Assembly (NCBI GenBank): GCA_003116975.1
Contig: BGKB01000035.1
Location: forward strand, 1-64,000
DNA: 64,000 nt
DNA from: Aurantiochytrium sp. KH105
Taxonomy: Eukaryota; Sar; Bigyra; Thraustochytrida; Thraustochytriidae
Direction: 5' to 3'
Positions 17,886 to 27,749 of this stretch are shown here, one piece after another. A program made the translations under genes and the position numbers. The notes below the pieces were generated by a model. The model searched no databases, had not been told where the DNA came from, and saw only the letters and a program-made list of their open reading frames with translations. Numbering within the stretch: the first letter of the stretch is position 1; the number at the start of each line of letters is the position of its first letter.

Positions 17886-19082
17886 TTAGAAGTGAAGGTT
17901 GTTGGTAATGTCCGGCATGCGAACGACCGAGGGCATCTCGGACTCGAGGCGCGGGCCGTCGCCCATCTTCTTGCCAGTGGTGTAAATGTCAGTGGCAAGT
18001 TCGGAGTCATCCGGGACGGAGGACTCCTTGGCAGCCTTGAGGGCATCCTGGACTTCCTTGCGGAGGGCCTTCTCGATCTCCTTGAGCTCATCCTCGGTCG
18101 AGAAGCCGGCCTCGACAAGGCGCTTCTTGACGAGCTCGATGGGGTCGCGGCTCTGGCGCACGTTGGTGACCTCGTCACGGGTGCGGTAAGAGATACCGGG
18201 GTCAGACATGGAGTGACCGTGGTAACGGTAGGTCTTGAGCTCGACGTACATGGGACCGTTTCCGGATCCGCAGTAGTCCTTGACGAACTTCATGCCCTCG
18301 CGGACGGCGAGAACGTCCATACCGTCAATGAAGATACCCGGGATGGTGTTACCCTGCTTGTAGTATTCGGTAATGTAGGACGAGCGGTTGACGCTGGTAC
18401 CCATGCCGTACTCGTTGTTCTCGCAGGCGAAGATGACGGGGAGCTTCCAGAGAGCGGCCATGTTGGCGGCCTCCCAGACCTGGCCCTGGTTGGCGGAGCC
18501 ATCACCGTACATGGCGATGGAGACGTTCATCTTGTCGCTCTCGTTCTCGCGGCGGTACTTGTGGCTGAAGCCGAGGCCGGCGCCGATGGGGACCTGGGCA
18601 CCGACGATGGCAGCACCACCGTAAAAGTTGGAGGACTTGTTGTACATGTGCATGGAGCCACCCTTGCCGCGGGAGACACCGTTGCGGAAGCCGAGGAGCT
18701 CCTCAAAGATGGCCTGAACCGAGGAGCCGCGCACGAGGGCCATACCGTGGCAGCGGTAGGTGGTGATGACGTCGTCCTCGCGCGTAAAGGCGGCCTCGAT
18801 ACCCTGGGCGATGGCCTCCTGTCCGTCGTAGAGATGGCAAAAGCCGCGGATGTTGCGGGCCTTGTACTCGCCATCGGCGGCGATCTCCATGCGGCGGATG
18901 AGGAACATGTTCTTGTGGTACTCGAGGAGCTCCTCCTTGGTGGCCTCGGCCTGTTGCGGGGGCGGCTCGCAGAGGTGTCCCTTGAAGTCGACGGGCAGGT
19001 CGAAGGTGGCGCTCGTGCTGAATCCCCGGGCGGCCTTGTGGGGCACGCCCGCGCGGGTGGCGATCTTCATGGCGGCTTGCAT
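17886..19082 (-). CDS. PDHA1: pyruvate dehydrogenase E1 component subunit alpha, mitochondrial
   Basis: The alpha subunit of the TPP-dependent E1 heterotetramer, which decarboxylates pyruvate and passes the acetyl group to E2 lipoate. It is 398 residues from the first ATG, about the family's usual length; codons further upstream lack an ATG and are a tetranucleotide repeat. The N-terminus (MQAAMKIATRAGVPHKAARGFSTSA) is basic and Ser/Ala-rich, a typical mitochondrial presequence. Visible motifs are RGFCHLYDGQEA, YRCHGMAL, RGKGGSMHMY and the TPP/Mg motif GDG (193-195) with ENN about 27 residues on. The phosphorylation loop YRYHGHSMSDPG has Ser291 and Ser293, the region targeted by PDH kinase in animals and plants. 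No E1-beta gene is in the window. Confidence 0.97.
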   Translation of the reverse strand: MQAAMKIATRAGVPHKAARGFSTSATFDLPVDFKGHLCEPPPQQAEATKEELLEYHKNMFLIRRMEIAADGEYKARNIRGFCHLYDGQEAIAQGIEAAFTREDDVITTYRCHGMALVRGSSVQAIFEELLGFRNGVSRGKGGSMHMYNKSSNFYGGAAIVGAQVPIGAGLGFSHKYRRENESDKMNVSIAMYGDGSANQGQVWEAANMAALWKLPVIFACENNEYGMGTSVNRSSYITEYYKQGNTIPGIFIDGMDVLAVREGMKFVKDYCGSGNGPMYVELKTYRYHGHSMSDPGISYRTRDEVTNVRQSRDPIELVKKRLVEAGFSTEDELKEIEKALRKEVQDALKAAKESSVPDDSELATDIYTTGKKMGDGPRLESEMPSVVRMPDITNNLHF

Positions 19083-19087
19083 TTTCT

Positions 19088-19106
19088 TCGCTCGCTCGCT
19101 CGCTCG
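19088..19106. repeat. (GCTC)n microsatellite in the PDH E1-alpha leader
   Basis: About five tandem GCTC units directly 5' of the PDH E1-alpha ATG on the - strand. Confidence 0.75.
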
Positions 19107-19189
19107 CAACCGAGACTCCTACAAAGCTAGCTGGTCGGCCTGGATATCCAATCCAATCCTCGCTCTGCCTGCTTTCCGTTCAATCGTCG

Positions 19190-19223
19190 GTTCGTCCGTT
19201 CGTTCGTTCGTTCGTTCGTTCGT
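19190..19223. repeat. (TTCG)n microsatellite
   Basis: Seven to eight near-perfect TTCG units in the PDH/NOP56 spacer. Confidence 0.8.
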
Positions 19224-19665
19224 CCATCCACGGCAACAAATATCAATCAATCACCGCACGCACGCAACAAGCAAGCATGCATCCATGCATCCAAAGAAAA
19301 CAAATCCCTCCATCGATCACGTCAGTCTCCCGCGCCTCGACCTCCTCGCCGCGCCGCCGCCGTCTCCGCGCGCCGCGGCGCCGCGGCTCCTCGCGCGTCC
19401 TCCTCGCGGCTCTCCTCCGCCGCCACTCACCTGCCTGCGTCGGGTCGCTCGCTCTCGCTTGCCTTGGCGGTCTGTCTGCTCGGGCCCGGCCGGGTCTGCG
19501 CGTTTTTGGACTCGGCGCCGCGCTGCTTGGACTTGTATCTGCGCTCGCGGCGCAGGGGCGGGGCGGGCGCGGCGGCGGCGCGCAAGTGCGGAATGCGCGC
19601 CGCGCAAGTGCGGGGTCGCGCCGCGCAAGTGCAGAATGCGCGCCGGGGGCAGTGGCGGCGTCTGC

Positions 19666-19728
19666 GGCCGGGAGGGAGGGAGGGAAGGAGGGAGAGGCTG
19701 CCTGCCTGCCTGCCTGCCTGCCTGCCAG
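19666..19728. repeat. adjacent (GGGA)n and (CCTG)n microsatellites
   Basis: A GGGA/GGAA purine tract is followed directly by about seven CCTG units (19697-19728). Confidence 0.8.
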
Positions 19729-19902
19729 CCGCAGCCGCGCGGAGGAGCGAGCGAGACAAAGAATGTAGAGCTGCGGCCGAGAGAAAGAATCAAAGAGATG
19801 ATCTGCTCTGCAGAAAGCAGCGACTCAGCTGCGTTCAAGTTGGCCGGCCAAGCCATGCTTGCCAGAAGGCAAGCAAATCCGGGCGAGAGACAGTGAATGC
19901 GG

Positions 19903-20005
19903 AAAGAAAATAAATAAAAGGACAGACAAAAAGAAAAGAAAACAAAAGAAAACAAAACAAACAAGAGGAAAGAAAAGGAAAGAAAAGAAAAGAAAAGAAA
20001 AGAAT
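19903..20005. repeat. AAAGA-type purine tract
   Basis: About 100 bp made almost only of A and G on the + strand with recurring AAAGA and AAACA units. It stands out sharply from the GC-rich flanks. Confidence 0.75.
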
Positions 20006-20522
20006 CGTGAACAAAGACGGCGGAGACACCGACGCCGCGTCGCCGGCGCCGCCGTCACAAAGAACGCTGCCGCCGCCGCCACGGCGCCGCAGCGCACGCC
20101 CGAGCCGGCCCGAGCGCGCGAGCGAGCGAGCGCCAGCGAGCGCCCGGAGCCTGCGCCGCCCCTCCTCTCCACGCAGCCTCGCCTCGCTGCTCATCCATCG
20201 CAGGCTCTCTCTCGCGCGGCATCCATCGCACGACCACGCCTCCGTCCCCGCGACGGGGCGCGGGCGCGCGCAGCTCGGGTCCAAGGCCGCGCAAGCGCCG
20301 CGCGGGCGCAGGCGCGGGGAGGCCAGCCGCCGGCAGCGGCGAGCCCAGCCCGCCAGGAAGATAGACCCGCGGCGATGGACGCAGACGCGCGCAAATCCAC
20401 GCGCCCGGCGCCCCCCATTTAGCCTCCTTTCCTTGTGCCGCTGCACAAAACCGCTTTTGCGCCCCGGCGGAGCTGCGCAAGTGGAGCCGCGGCGCGATGC
20501 GGATGCGCCTGCGGCCGACGCG

Positions 20523-20565
20523 GCAGAGCAGGGCAGGGCAGGGCAGGGCAGAGCAGGGCAGGGCA
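20523..20565. repeat. (GGGCA)n repeat
   Basis: About eight GGGCA/GAGCA units in tandem. Confidence 0.8.
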
Positions 20566-20892
20566 CGCCGCGGCAGCGGGACGATCGCGCGGTCGATGGC
20601 GCCGCCGACGACGTCTTGGGCGAGCACGGCCGGGAGCTGGAGACGGCGCAGACGGCCGCGCTTGCGTGCGAGCAGCGCGGCAGCTGCAGCGCGCGCGGCT
20701 CGTCTGGACTGCGCAGCGCGGGCGGAGGAAGATGGCGGCGCGGGCGAGAGCGAGAGATGGGAGGAAGGGGCGCGAGGAGACGCCGGGGCTGCGCAGCCGC
20801 AGCGGCGAGGGCGGTGACGACGAGCGGGAATGAAGGAGTGGGAAAGGGAATGGAGCGCGGCAGCTTTGTGGAGGGCGCACACCGCTCTTGAT

Positions 20893-20966
20893 GGTGAACT
20901 TGAACTTGGACTTGAACGTGATGAAGTTGGACCTGCCGGCCATTGCCGCTTGGGCTTGAGCTTGTT
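20893..20966. repeat. degenerate TTGAAC/TTGGAC hexamer repeat
   Basis: Two clusters of the six-base unit CTTGAA/CTTGGA/CTTGGG. It is the same unit family as the longer array at 21671-21757. Confidence 0.6.
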
Positions 20967-21135
20967 GACGTGGGGCGCGTGGAGGCTTCGGGCGGACCGG
21001 AGCTGCGTGCGTGCTTGTCGTGAGCCAGCACGCGCGCGACTGCGTGCAGCGAGGCGATGCTCCTGTCAGTTAGTACAGATAGAAAGAAGATAACCCTGAT
21101 GACATGACATGACTCGAGATGCCATGGGCCTAAGA

Positions 21136-21174
<39 letters not shown>
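21136..21174. repeat. (ATG)13 trinucleotide repeat
   Basis: Thirteen perfect ATG units, 39 bp. Confidence 0.9.
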
Positions 21175-21670
21175 CAGGGGTGACGCAGACAGTGTGGCTG
21201 GAATGTGACTGGCAAGGGCAGTGGCAGTGGCGTGGCTGCCTGATCCGTTCGTCGCCAGCCCGACAGCGACTCGGATGTCCAGTGAGGATTCGATGTCAGA
21301 TGTCAGAAGGAGGCGACGACGCAGAGAGAGAGGGCTTCCGCTTTGTGCCCGACAGCGCGGCGGGCCACACAAGTCACTCCACCGGGCGGGCACACACCTG
21401 CGAGGCCGACCTTCGAGGTCATCCTTGCCGAGAGGGACCCGGACCCAGACCTCGCTGGCGGCGGGCCCATGCACCCCATCGATTCGCTCTACCCATCCAT
21501 CTATCTATCCATCCATCCCTCATTCCCCTTAATCTGACAAAGTCCAGCTCGCGGTTTTCTCCCCACGTTCCCGCCCCTAATTCCGGGGCCGCTGATCGAC
21601 GAGTGGTCGTCCACTCATTCGCCCTGCGCGCCCTGCTTCTTCCCCTCGTCCTCCGCCAAGCCAACTCGAA

Positions 21671-21757
21671 GAGCTCGAGCTTGGGCTTGAGCTTGAGCTT
21701 GAGCTTGAGCTTGAGCTTGAACTTGAGCTTGAACTTGAATTTGCACTTGAACTTGGT
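21671..21757. repeat. (GAGCTT)n hexanucleotide array
   Basis: About 13 units of GAGCTT grading into GAACTT, roughly 350 bp upstream of the NOP56 ATG. Confidence 0.85.
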
Positions 21758-22102
21758 GAAGAGCAGCAACCAGCCAGCCAGCGAGCGAAGCAAGCAAGCA
21801 TTCATTCGCGCCCGGGCTCGTCCCAGCGAGGACCACCGATTCTCGCGGGCAAGAGAGGGCAGAAAAAGGGGTGGGCAATTGAGGGCCCCGAGGCCCCCAA
21901 AAGGACCTGCGCCCCAAGCGCGGCAAAGCAGTGGCTGCGCGGCGCAGACTCCTTTCCGGCCGGCAGGCAGACGGGCAGGCAGGCAGGCGCGCGCGCGGGA
22001 CCCAGCCAGGTCGCGGAGGCTCGCGGCAAGGCAAGGCCAGGCCGAGACCGGCGAGAGCAGCGCAGCAGCGCAGCAGCGCAGGCGACCAAAGTTGGCAGCA
22101 GG

Positions 22103-23731
22103 ATGAGCTCCGGACTCTATCTGCTGCTCGAGGCAGCGTCCGGGTACGGACTCTTCGAGGTGGTCGAGGCCGACGAGGTCGCCCTGCAAAAGGAGCAGGT
22201 GCAGGCATCGGTCACCGAGCTCGAGCGCTTCAGCAAGCTCGTCAAGCTCAAGGCCTTTCAGCCGTTCACCACGGCCGAGAATGCCCTCGAGAACATGATG
22301 AAGGTCTCTGAGAACCTCGTGACCGAGGACCTCGCGACCTTTCTCACGAGCAACATGCCCAAATCCAAAAAGATGAAGCAAGAGGGCATGGTTCTCGGCG
22401 TCACCGCGCCCAACCTGGCCTCGGCCATCCGCGAGGAAACCGGCATCCCCTGCAAGGCCGACGAGACCGTCCAGGAGCTCCTCCGTGGCGTGCGCACCCA
22501 CCTGGCGCGCTACGTCAAGCAGCTCGACGGCGGCGCCTCCGAAAAGGCCCAGCTCGGTCTCGGACACAGTTACTCGCGCGCCAAGGTCAAGTTCAACGTT
22601 AACCGTCAGGACAACATGATCATCCAGAGCATCTGCCTCCTTGACCAAATGGACAAGGACATTAACACCTGTGCCATGCGCGTCAAGGAGTGGTACTCTT
22701 GGCACTTTCCCGAGCTCCAAAAGATTGTCTCGGACTCTTTCATCTTTGCCCGCCTCGTGCAGTTCATCACCGCCCGCAGCACCCTCGACGACTCCAAGCT
22801 CGACGGCCTCACCGAAATCACCATGGACGAGGAGATCTCCAAGCAGATCCTCGACGCCGCGCGTGCCTCGATGGGCTTTGACTGCTCTGACATCGACATG
22901 CTCAACCTCTGCCAGTTCGCCGACCGCGTCGTCGAGCTCGCCAAGTACCGCAAGGAGCTCCACACCTACCTCCTCGAAAAGATGTCCATTGTCGCCCCCA
23001 ACCTGGCGGCGCTCATTGGCGAGCCGGTGGCTGCCAGGTTAATCTCGCATGCCGGCAGCCTCGTAAACCTTGCCAAGTACCCCGCATCCACCATCCAGAT
23101 CCTCGGCGCCGAGAAGGCGCTCTTCCGCGCGCTCAAGACCAAGGGCAACACCCCCAAGTACGGTCTCATCTTCCACTCGAGCTTCATCGGCCGCGCCGGC
23201 GCCAAGAACAAGGGCCGCATCTCCCGCTACCTTGCCAACAAGTGTGCCATCGCCGCGCGCATCGACTACTTCGCAGAGGTACCCAACCCGGCCTACGGCG
23301 AGAAGCTCAAGGAGCAGGTCGAGGAGCGCCTCGCCTTTTACGACACTGGCGCCACGCCCAAGAAGAACCTCGACGTCATGCGCGAGGCCGCCAAGGAGGC
23401 CGCCGCGCTTGTCAAGGCCATCAACGACGCCAACCCCAACGGAAGCGCCGCCACCCCCAAGAAACGCAAGCGCGCTGCCGACGACGAGGACGAGGACAGT
23501 GACGAGGAGGTCACTGCCGCCCCCGAGAGCAGCGAGGACGAGGACGACGAGGAGGAAGAGGCTCCCAAACTGAAGAAGGAGAAGAAAACCAAGAAGAGCA
23601 AAAAGGCAGATGACGCCAACGGCGAGACCCCGTCCAAGTCCGCCAAGAAGGCCAAGAAGGAGAAGAAGGAGAAGAAAGAAAAGAAGAAGAAGGACGACAA
23701 ACCCAAGAAGAAGAAGAAGAAGAGCGAGTGA
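22103..23731 (+). CDS. NOP56: NOP56, box C/D snoRNP core protein
   Basis: NOP56 pairs with NOP58 and fibrillarin in box C/D snoRNPs that guide rRNA 2'-O-methylation in the nucleolus. The 542-residue protein has the NOP5NT domain (start YLLLEAASGYGLFEVVEADE), the coiled-coil NOSIC region and the Nop RNA-binding domain. Highly conserved blocks are LGLGHSYSRAKVKFNVNR, DNMIIQSI, HAGSLVNLAKYPASTIQ, ILGAEKALFRALKTKGNTPK and GLIFHSSFIGRA. The C-terminal 80 residues are an acidic stretch followed by long Lys/Glu runs, as is usual for NOP56 and NOP58. The leader sequence (LFEVVEADEVAL) and KNLDVM favour NOP56 over NOP58. The start is the first ATG of the frame. Confidence 0.95.
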   Translation: MSSGLYLLLEAASGYGLFEVVEADEVALQKEQVQASVTELERFSKLVKLKAFQPFTTAENALENMMKVSENLVTEDLATFLTSNMPKSKKMKQEGMVLGVTAPNLASAIREETGIPCKADETVQELLRGVRTHLARYVKQLDGGASEKAQLGLGHSYSRAKVKFNVNRQDNMIIQSICLLDQMDKDINTCAMRVKEWYSWHFPELQKIVSDSFIFARLVQFITARSTLDDSKLDGLTEITMDEEISKQILDAARASMGFDCSDIDMLNLCQFADRVVELAKYRKELHTYLLEKMSIVAPNLAALIGEPVAARLISHAGSLVNLAKYPASTIQILGAEKALFRALKTKGNTPKYGLIFHSSFIGRAGAKNKGRISRYLANKCAIAARIDYFAEVPNPAYGEKLKEQVEERLAFYDTGATPKKNLDVMREAAKEAAALVKAINDANPNGSAATPKKRKRAADDEDEDSDEEVTAAPESSEDEDDEEEEAPKLKKEKKTKKSKKADDANGETPSKSAKKAKKEKKEKKEKKKKDDKPKKKKKKSE

Positions 23732-25116
23732 ATCAACAAATCAGTTCATTGACAGTGAGTGAGTGAGTGAGTATCTTAGACGCCGGCTTTTCACCCCTTT
23801 TCGTTTTATTTCACCCTTTTGCCCCATTTACCCCCGCCCCCTCTCCTTCCTCGGTCCGGGCGCGGTAGTTGGAGTCTGTAAGCATTGCGTTTTTGTTTTT
23901 CACTCGACTTTTTCCTTCAGCGCCCCAACGCTGGAATTATACGTATACACAATCTATCGCCCTTTTCCCTTCTCTTTTCTAAAAATGCCTTGCAGGTTCG
24001 TCCCAGGAGAGTCGTGATCCGAGTCCGCACGCTGCTGCAGCTGCTGCAGCTGCCCTCCCTCGCCGTCTTCGGCCCAGTCTGTCTCGATTCAGCGCTTGCA
24101 CAGCTCCGTAGGAGGTATAGTATTGGAACCATACATTGCATTTATACACACAGCTGGTTGCATTGATTGATACTACTACCTGCTGCACCCACTGCCCACA
24201 ACATGAAGATTTATTTCCCTTTGCTCCCTTCCTCTTCGACTGTGAGTCCGCGCCCGGACCCTTTCAATATTTTAACGGCGTCGGGCCACTCTATCGCCAC
24301 GACGCACTCACTTTCTCCTCCTCCTCCTCCTCCGTCTCCATCTCCATCGCCTTCTCCATCTTCTCCACTCCATGTCCTCCATGTCCTCCTCCTTCACCGC
24401 TACTTTTCCCTTGACATAGAACCGCGGTGAACGCCCGTCACCGTCGCCTCCTCGCGCAGAGGTGTCTAGGACCCCCTAGACCGCGGCTAGCGCGGGAAAG
24501 CGCGGGGGCGCGAGGCCTAGGCGGCGGCTAGCGCAAACGGTAGCGCGCGGGCTCCGGCGAGGCGGCCAAACCCCATTCCGAAGACGCTCGCACGTCTGAG
24601 CCCGCTCGCGCGACGCGGCCGCCGGCAGCACGCGCGCGACGGCAGGCGGCAGCGAGCAGACGCGGGCCCCCTCTCCGTCGCTCCCTCCCTCCCCCCCTCC
24701 CTCCCTCCCCCGCGGGCTCCCTGCGCGCGGCGCGGCGCTCGCTCCGGTCATCGAGCAGCGCGAGGGCGGAGGCGTCAGAGGGCGACGCCGTCGACGCCGC
24801 ACCCAGAAAAGAGCGCGCGGCGAGGCGGGAGGGCGCAGCGGAGGCCGTCGCCGGTGTCTGTCTGTCTGCTTGTCTGCTTGTCTGGGCGCGAGACGAGCCG
24901 CACCGTGTCGTGTCGTGTCGTGTCGTTCGCGTGTTGTTCATCATCAAAGCCTCGCGCACGTGCACATACATACTAACATACGTACATACAAACAACCGTG
25001 TACATTCCATTCCTTCCACGCGTAGTACGTCAGCAACATCAGCAGTAGCAGAAAGGAAAGGAACGGAAAGGAAAGGGGAAAAAGAGAGCTGAAGAGAAGG
25101 CTGCCCAGGCGAGAAC
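23732..25116. other. intergenic region upstream of the PPM1G-like gene
   Basis: About 1.4 kb between tandem genes. It includes pyrimidine-rich stretches (about 23790-23860 and 24300-24400), a (TGTCG)n repeat at 24905-24926 and a GGAAA-type tract just before the next start. No coding or RNA gene is supported. Confidence 0.5.
24905..24926. repeat. (TGTCG)n repeat
   Basis: Four tandem TGTCG units upstream of the PPM1G-like gene. Confidence 0.8.
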
Positions 25117-26430
25117 ATGGGCGCGTACCTGGACAAACCGGTGACCACTAAAGAGTCCTTTGATGGTCTTTATGTGAACATCGAAGGCGATGCCGAGCAC
25201 GCCTTTGCCGTCTCCGAAATGCAAGGATGGCGCAAGACCATGGAAGACGCGCACATTACCAAACACGGGATCGCCGAGGTCGATGGCGAGCCTGTATCCG
25301 TCTTTGGTGTCTTTGACGGCCACGGCGGAAAAGAAGTAGCCGCCTTTTGCGCACAGCATCTCACCGAGGAGCTCGTTGAGCTCGAGTCATTCCGAAAGGG
25401 CGACTTTGAGCGCGCACTCCCCGAGGTCTTTCACCAAATGGACAACATGCTCCGCAGCGAGGCGTATGCCTCGGAGCTTTCGAAACTCCGCGATCAGGAC
25501 GACGCTGTCTCCAGCTCTGCCGAAAACCATGCGAGCGACCAGGACGACGAAGACGAAGCCAATGACGAGGGCGCCTCCGGGGCTAGCGCGAAGGACCCGC
25601 CCTCCAGGGAAAGCATTCAGGCCGACGTCAAGGAGAAGATGGACGCCGCCGAACAAAAGGGCAGCCTCACCAAGGCCGAGGCCCTCGAGCTCGTCATGAA
25701 AATGATGAAGCTCAAGTCCATGGATGAAGAGCAAGCCAGCGAGGGAAACGCCGCGCAAGACGGCGCTGCTGTCGGCGCCCGCTACACGGACGCTGGCTGC
25801 ACGGCGGTTGTTTGTCTGCTGCACGGCCCTCGCATTTTCGTCGCCAACGCTGGCGACTCGCGGGCCATTCTGTCCACGAACGGCACAGCACGCGCGCTTT
25901 CCCAAGATCACAAACCCTCGCAGGACCGAGAACTTAAGCGCATTCGTGCCGCTGGTGGCTTTGTGAACGAAGCCGGTCGCGTCAATGGCAACCTCAACTT
26001 ATCACGTAGCATCGGCGACCTCAAGTACAAGGTCAACGAAGATCTTGATCCGGCTGATCAGATCATTACCGCTGAGCCGGACGTTCGCGTATTCGAGCTG
26101 ACTGACGAAGACGAGTTCTTTTTTATCGCTTGCGATGGCGTCTACGATGTCATGACCAATCAACGCGCCGTCGACTTTGTCTTTGAACGTCTGGCCAAGG
26201 GCGTTCAGCCCGTATCAACCATTCTCGAGGAGGTCTTCGAAGAGTGCATTTGTGATTCCCCCCAGGCTGCACAGGGCCTTGGTGCCGATAACATGACGGC
26301 CTGCCTCGTCCTCCTCAAGCCTCTCTCTTACTTTCCGGCTCATGCCGCTAGCCATCAGAAAAAGTCTGCAACGGGTTCACGATCCAAGTCCTCCAGACTC
26401 TTTCGCACAAAGTCAAGACACAAGACCTAG
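25117..26430 (+). CDS. PPM1G: PP2C-type Ser/Thr phosphatase, PPM1G-like with acidic insert
   Basis: A 437-residue metal-dependent protein phosphatase. The N-terminus MGAYLDKPVT matches the start of PPM1G/Ptc2-type enzymes and leaves Gly2 open to N-myristoylation. Metal and active-site motifs are WRKTMEDAH (Glu43, Asp44), FDGHGG (Asp67, Gly68), ANAGDSRAIL, SRSIGDLKYK, CDGVYDVM and GADNMTACLV. Between the DGHGG motif and the rest of the fold is an insert of about 100 residues with an Asp/Glu-rich stretch (ASDQDDEDEANDEG), in the same place as the acidic domain of PPM1G. Human PPM1G acts on splicing factors and histones in the nucleus; whether that holds here is inference. The C-terminus is basic. 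Confidence 0.92.
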   Translation: MGAYLDKPVTTKESFDGLYVNIEGDAEHAFAVSEMQGWRKTMEDAHITKHGIAEVDGEPVSVFGVFDGHGGKEVAAFCAQHLTEELVELESFRKGDFERALPEVFHQMDNMLRSEAYASELSKLRDQDDAVSSSAENHASDQDDEDEANDEGASGASAKDPPSRESIQADVKEKMDAAEQKGSLTKAEALELVMKMMKLKSMDEEQASEGNAAQDGAAVGARYTDAGCTAVVCLLHGPRIFVANAGDSRAILSTNGTARALSQDHKPSQDRELKRIRAAGGFVNEAGRVNGNLNLSRSIGDLKYKVNEDLDPADQIITAEPDVRVFELTDEDEFFFIACDGVYDVMTNQRAVDFVFERLAKGVQPVSTILEEVFEECICDSPQAAQGLGADNMTACLVLLKPLSYFPAHAASHQKKSATGSRSKSSRLFRTKSRHKT

Positions 26431-27749
26431 AATACCTCGCCACAATGCTTTGAGTCCCAGTCATTGCTCTTTTGTTCGCTCGCCTTCTCCACCCATCTGC
26501 TCTGCTTTGTTCAAGAATCGGTGGACTGCTCTGCCATCTTTTGTCTCCTCTTCTTCGATTCTTGTTTTCTGTCGTCGCGGTATTTTGCGCTTGGCTTCTT
26601 TCTGGCTGCGTGTGGCGCCAAGACCAAGCCGCCTGCCTACCTCGTTCGACTTTTTCACAATGAGCATGAAGATGGAGACAAATCTGGAAAGGACCTTCTT
26701 TTCAAAAGCAGCAGACTGTCCGCCTTTTTTCGAGTAATGTCTTCATTCGGATGTCACTTACTCCCGCTCCTTTGCAGTCCTTTTTCCTCTCTTTTTTTTT
26801 ATCCACCTTCTTCTTTTTTCTCCCTTTTCCCTGTTTCTCTCTTGCCCCCTTGCGTCGTCACCCAACCAAACTTGTGATCCGTCCCGCCAAAGAAATTTTT
26901 TTGCACGCATACTGCATTGGTGCTTTGTACGCCCATCATTCGTGCGTCGTCCTCGCGCATTCCTGTCTACCAGTCGTCTCAAGAGCTCTCGATATTTTTG
27001 CGTTATCAACAAGTGCAAGTTTCTTCCTCCCGAGTTCTATAGGCTTCATTCATCCATCCATGGAGAGTCCAACACGAGTGCAGCCAGAAACTATAGGTAT
27101 AACGCCCCTCTCTGATGTCTACACTACAAGCAAGTTCAACTCTTTTTTCTACTTTTACAATGTTATAATCGCCCATGGCAAAGCCTCGTCTCGAGGCCTC
27201 CCCACACGTCGCGCAAAAGAAAGTTCCCCGTATTTAACTCTGTATTTTATACCGGCGCGGCGTCCGAAAGGGGGAGGGCGAGTCCGAGTCCGTGTCCTCG
27301 AGTCCAGGACGGCAGAACCGCGAAGCGCAGGAGCGTGCGTGCCACACGCGCGAGCCGCAGCGGTACCGCGCGGCGTCGGACGCTAGGCACGCTCGCGCCC
27401 GACCGCGCGCCCCCGGTGTGGACAGCGGGCGTGACTCGTGCGTCGCAGCCGAGAAAAAGCAAATCGGGCGAGGCCTGTATACCGACCGGCCGGCCCGCCG
27501 GCCGACTGGCCGACTTGCGTCTTGCGCTTGCTCGCTCCCGCTCTCGCATCTCGCTCTCGCCCTCGCGGCGCGAAACATACTAGCTACGAGCTCCAACCCG
27601 TCCCTCTCCTCCATCCTGCTGCTTTCGTTTCGTGCTCGTGTGCAGAAGTTGCTCCGCTCTGCTTGCGTGCTGCCTGCTGCTTCTGACAATACAAGCAAGA
27701 AATCTACGACCCTCCATCTATCCCTTCGCGAGCATCCAGGGCACTCACG
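26431..27749. other. intergenic region upstream of the EcsC-like gene
   Basis: About 1.3 kb. The first half is T/C-rich (for example a 60-bp pyrimidine tract near 26790-26850) and the second half GC-rich. Frames of 130-270 codons on both strands encode low-complexity sequence without domains. No gene is called. Confidence 0.5.

Larger units (their letters stand above)
19083..22102. promoter_or_regulatory. 3-kb divergent intergenic region rich in simple repeats (PDH E1-alpha / NOP56)
   Basis: It separates divergent PDH E1-alpha and NOP56 starts and must hold both promoters and leaders. It is a patchwork of microsatellites listed separately. Frames up to about 400 codons exist on both strands, but their products are Arg/Ala/Pro/Ser-rich low complexity with no domain, so no gene is called. 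A gene with several introns or a non-coding RNA in this interval cannot be excluded. Confidence 0.5.

Noticed and set aside
17850-19130. Long + strand frame (426 codons) opposite PDH E1-alpha
   Set aside because: Antisense shadow: Gly/Val/Leu-rich composition typical of the reverse of a GC-biased gene, no domain.
19317-21031. Several frames of 150-400 codons on both strands in the PDH/NOP56 spacer
   Set aside because: Low-complexity Arg/Ala/Pro/Ser products driven by microsatellites; no domain or conserved motif.
21419-22963. Long - strand frame (514 codons) across the NOP56 5' half and leader
   Set aside because: Its first half is antisense to NOP56 and the rest is hexamer-repeat translation (Lys/Phe/Leu runs).
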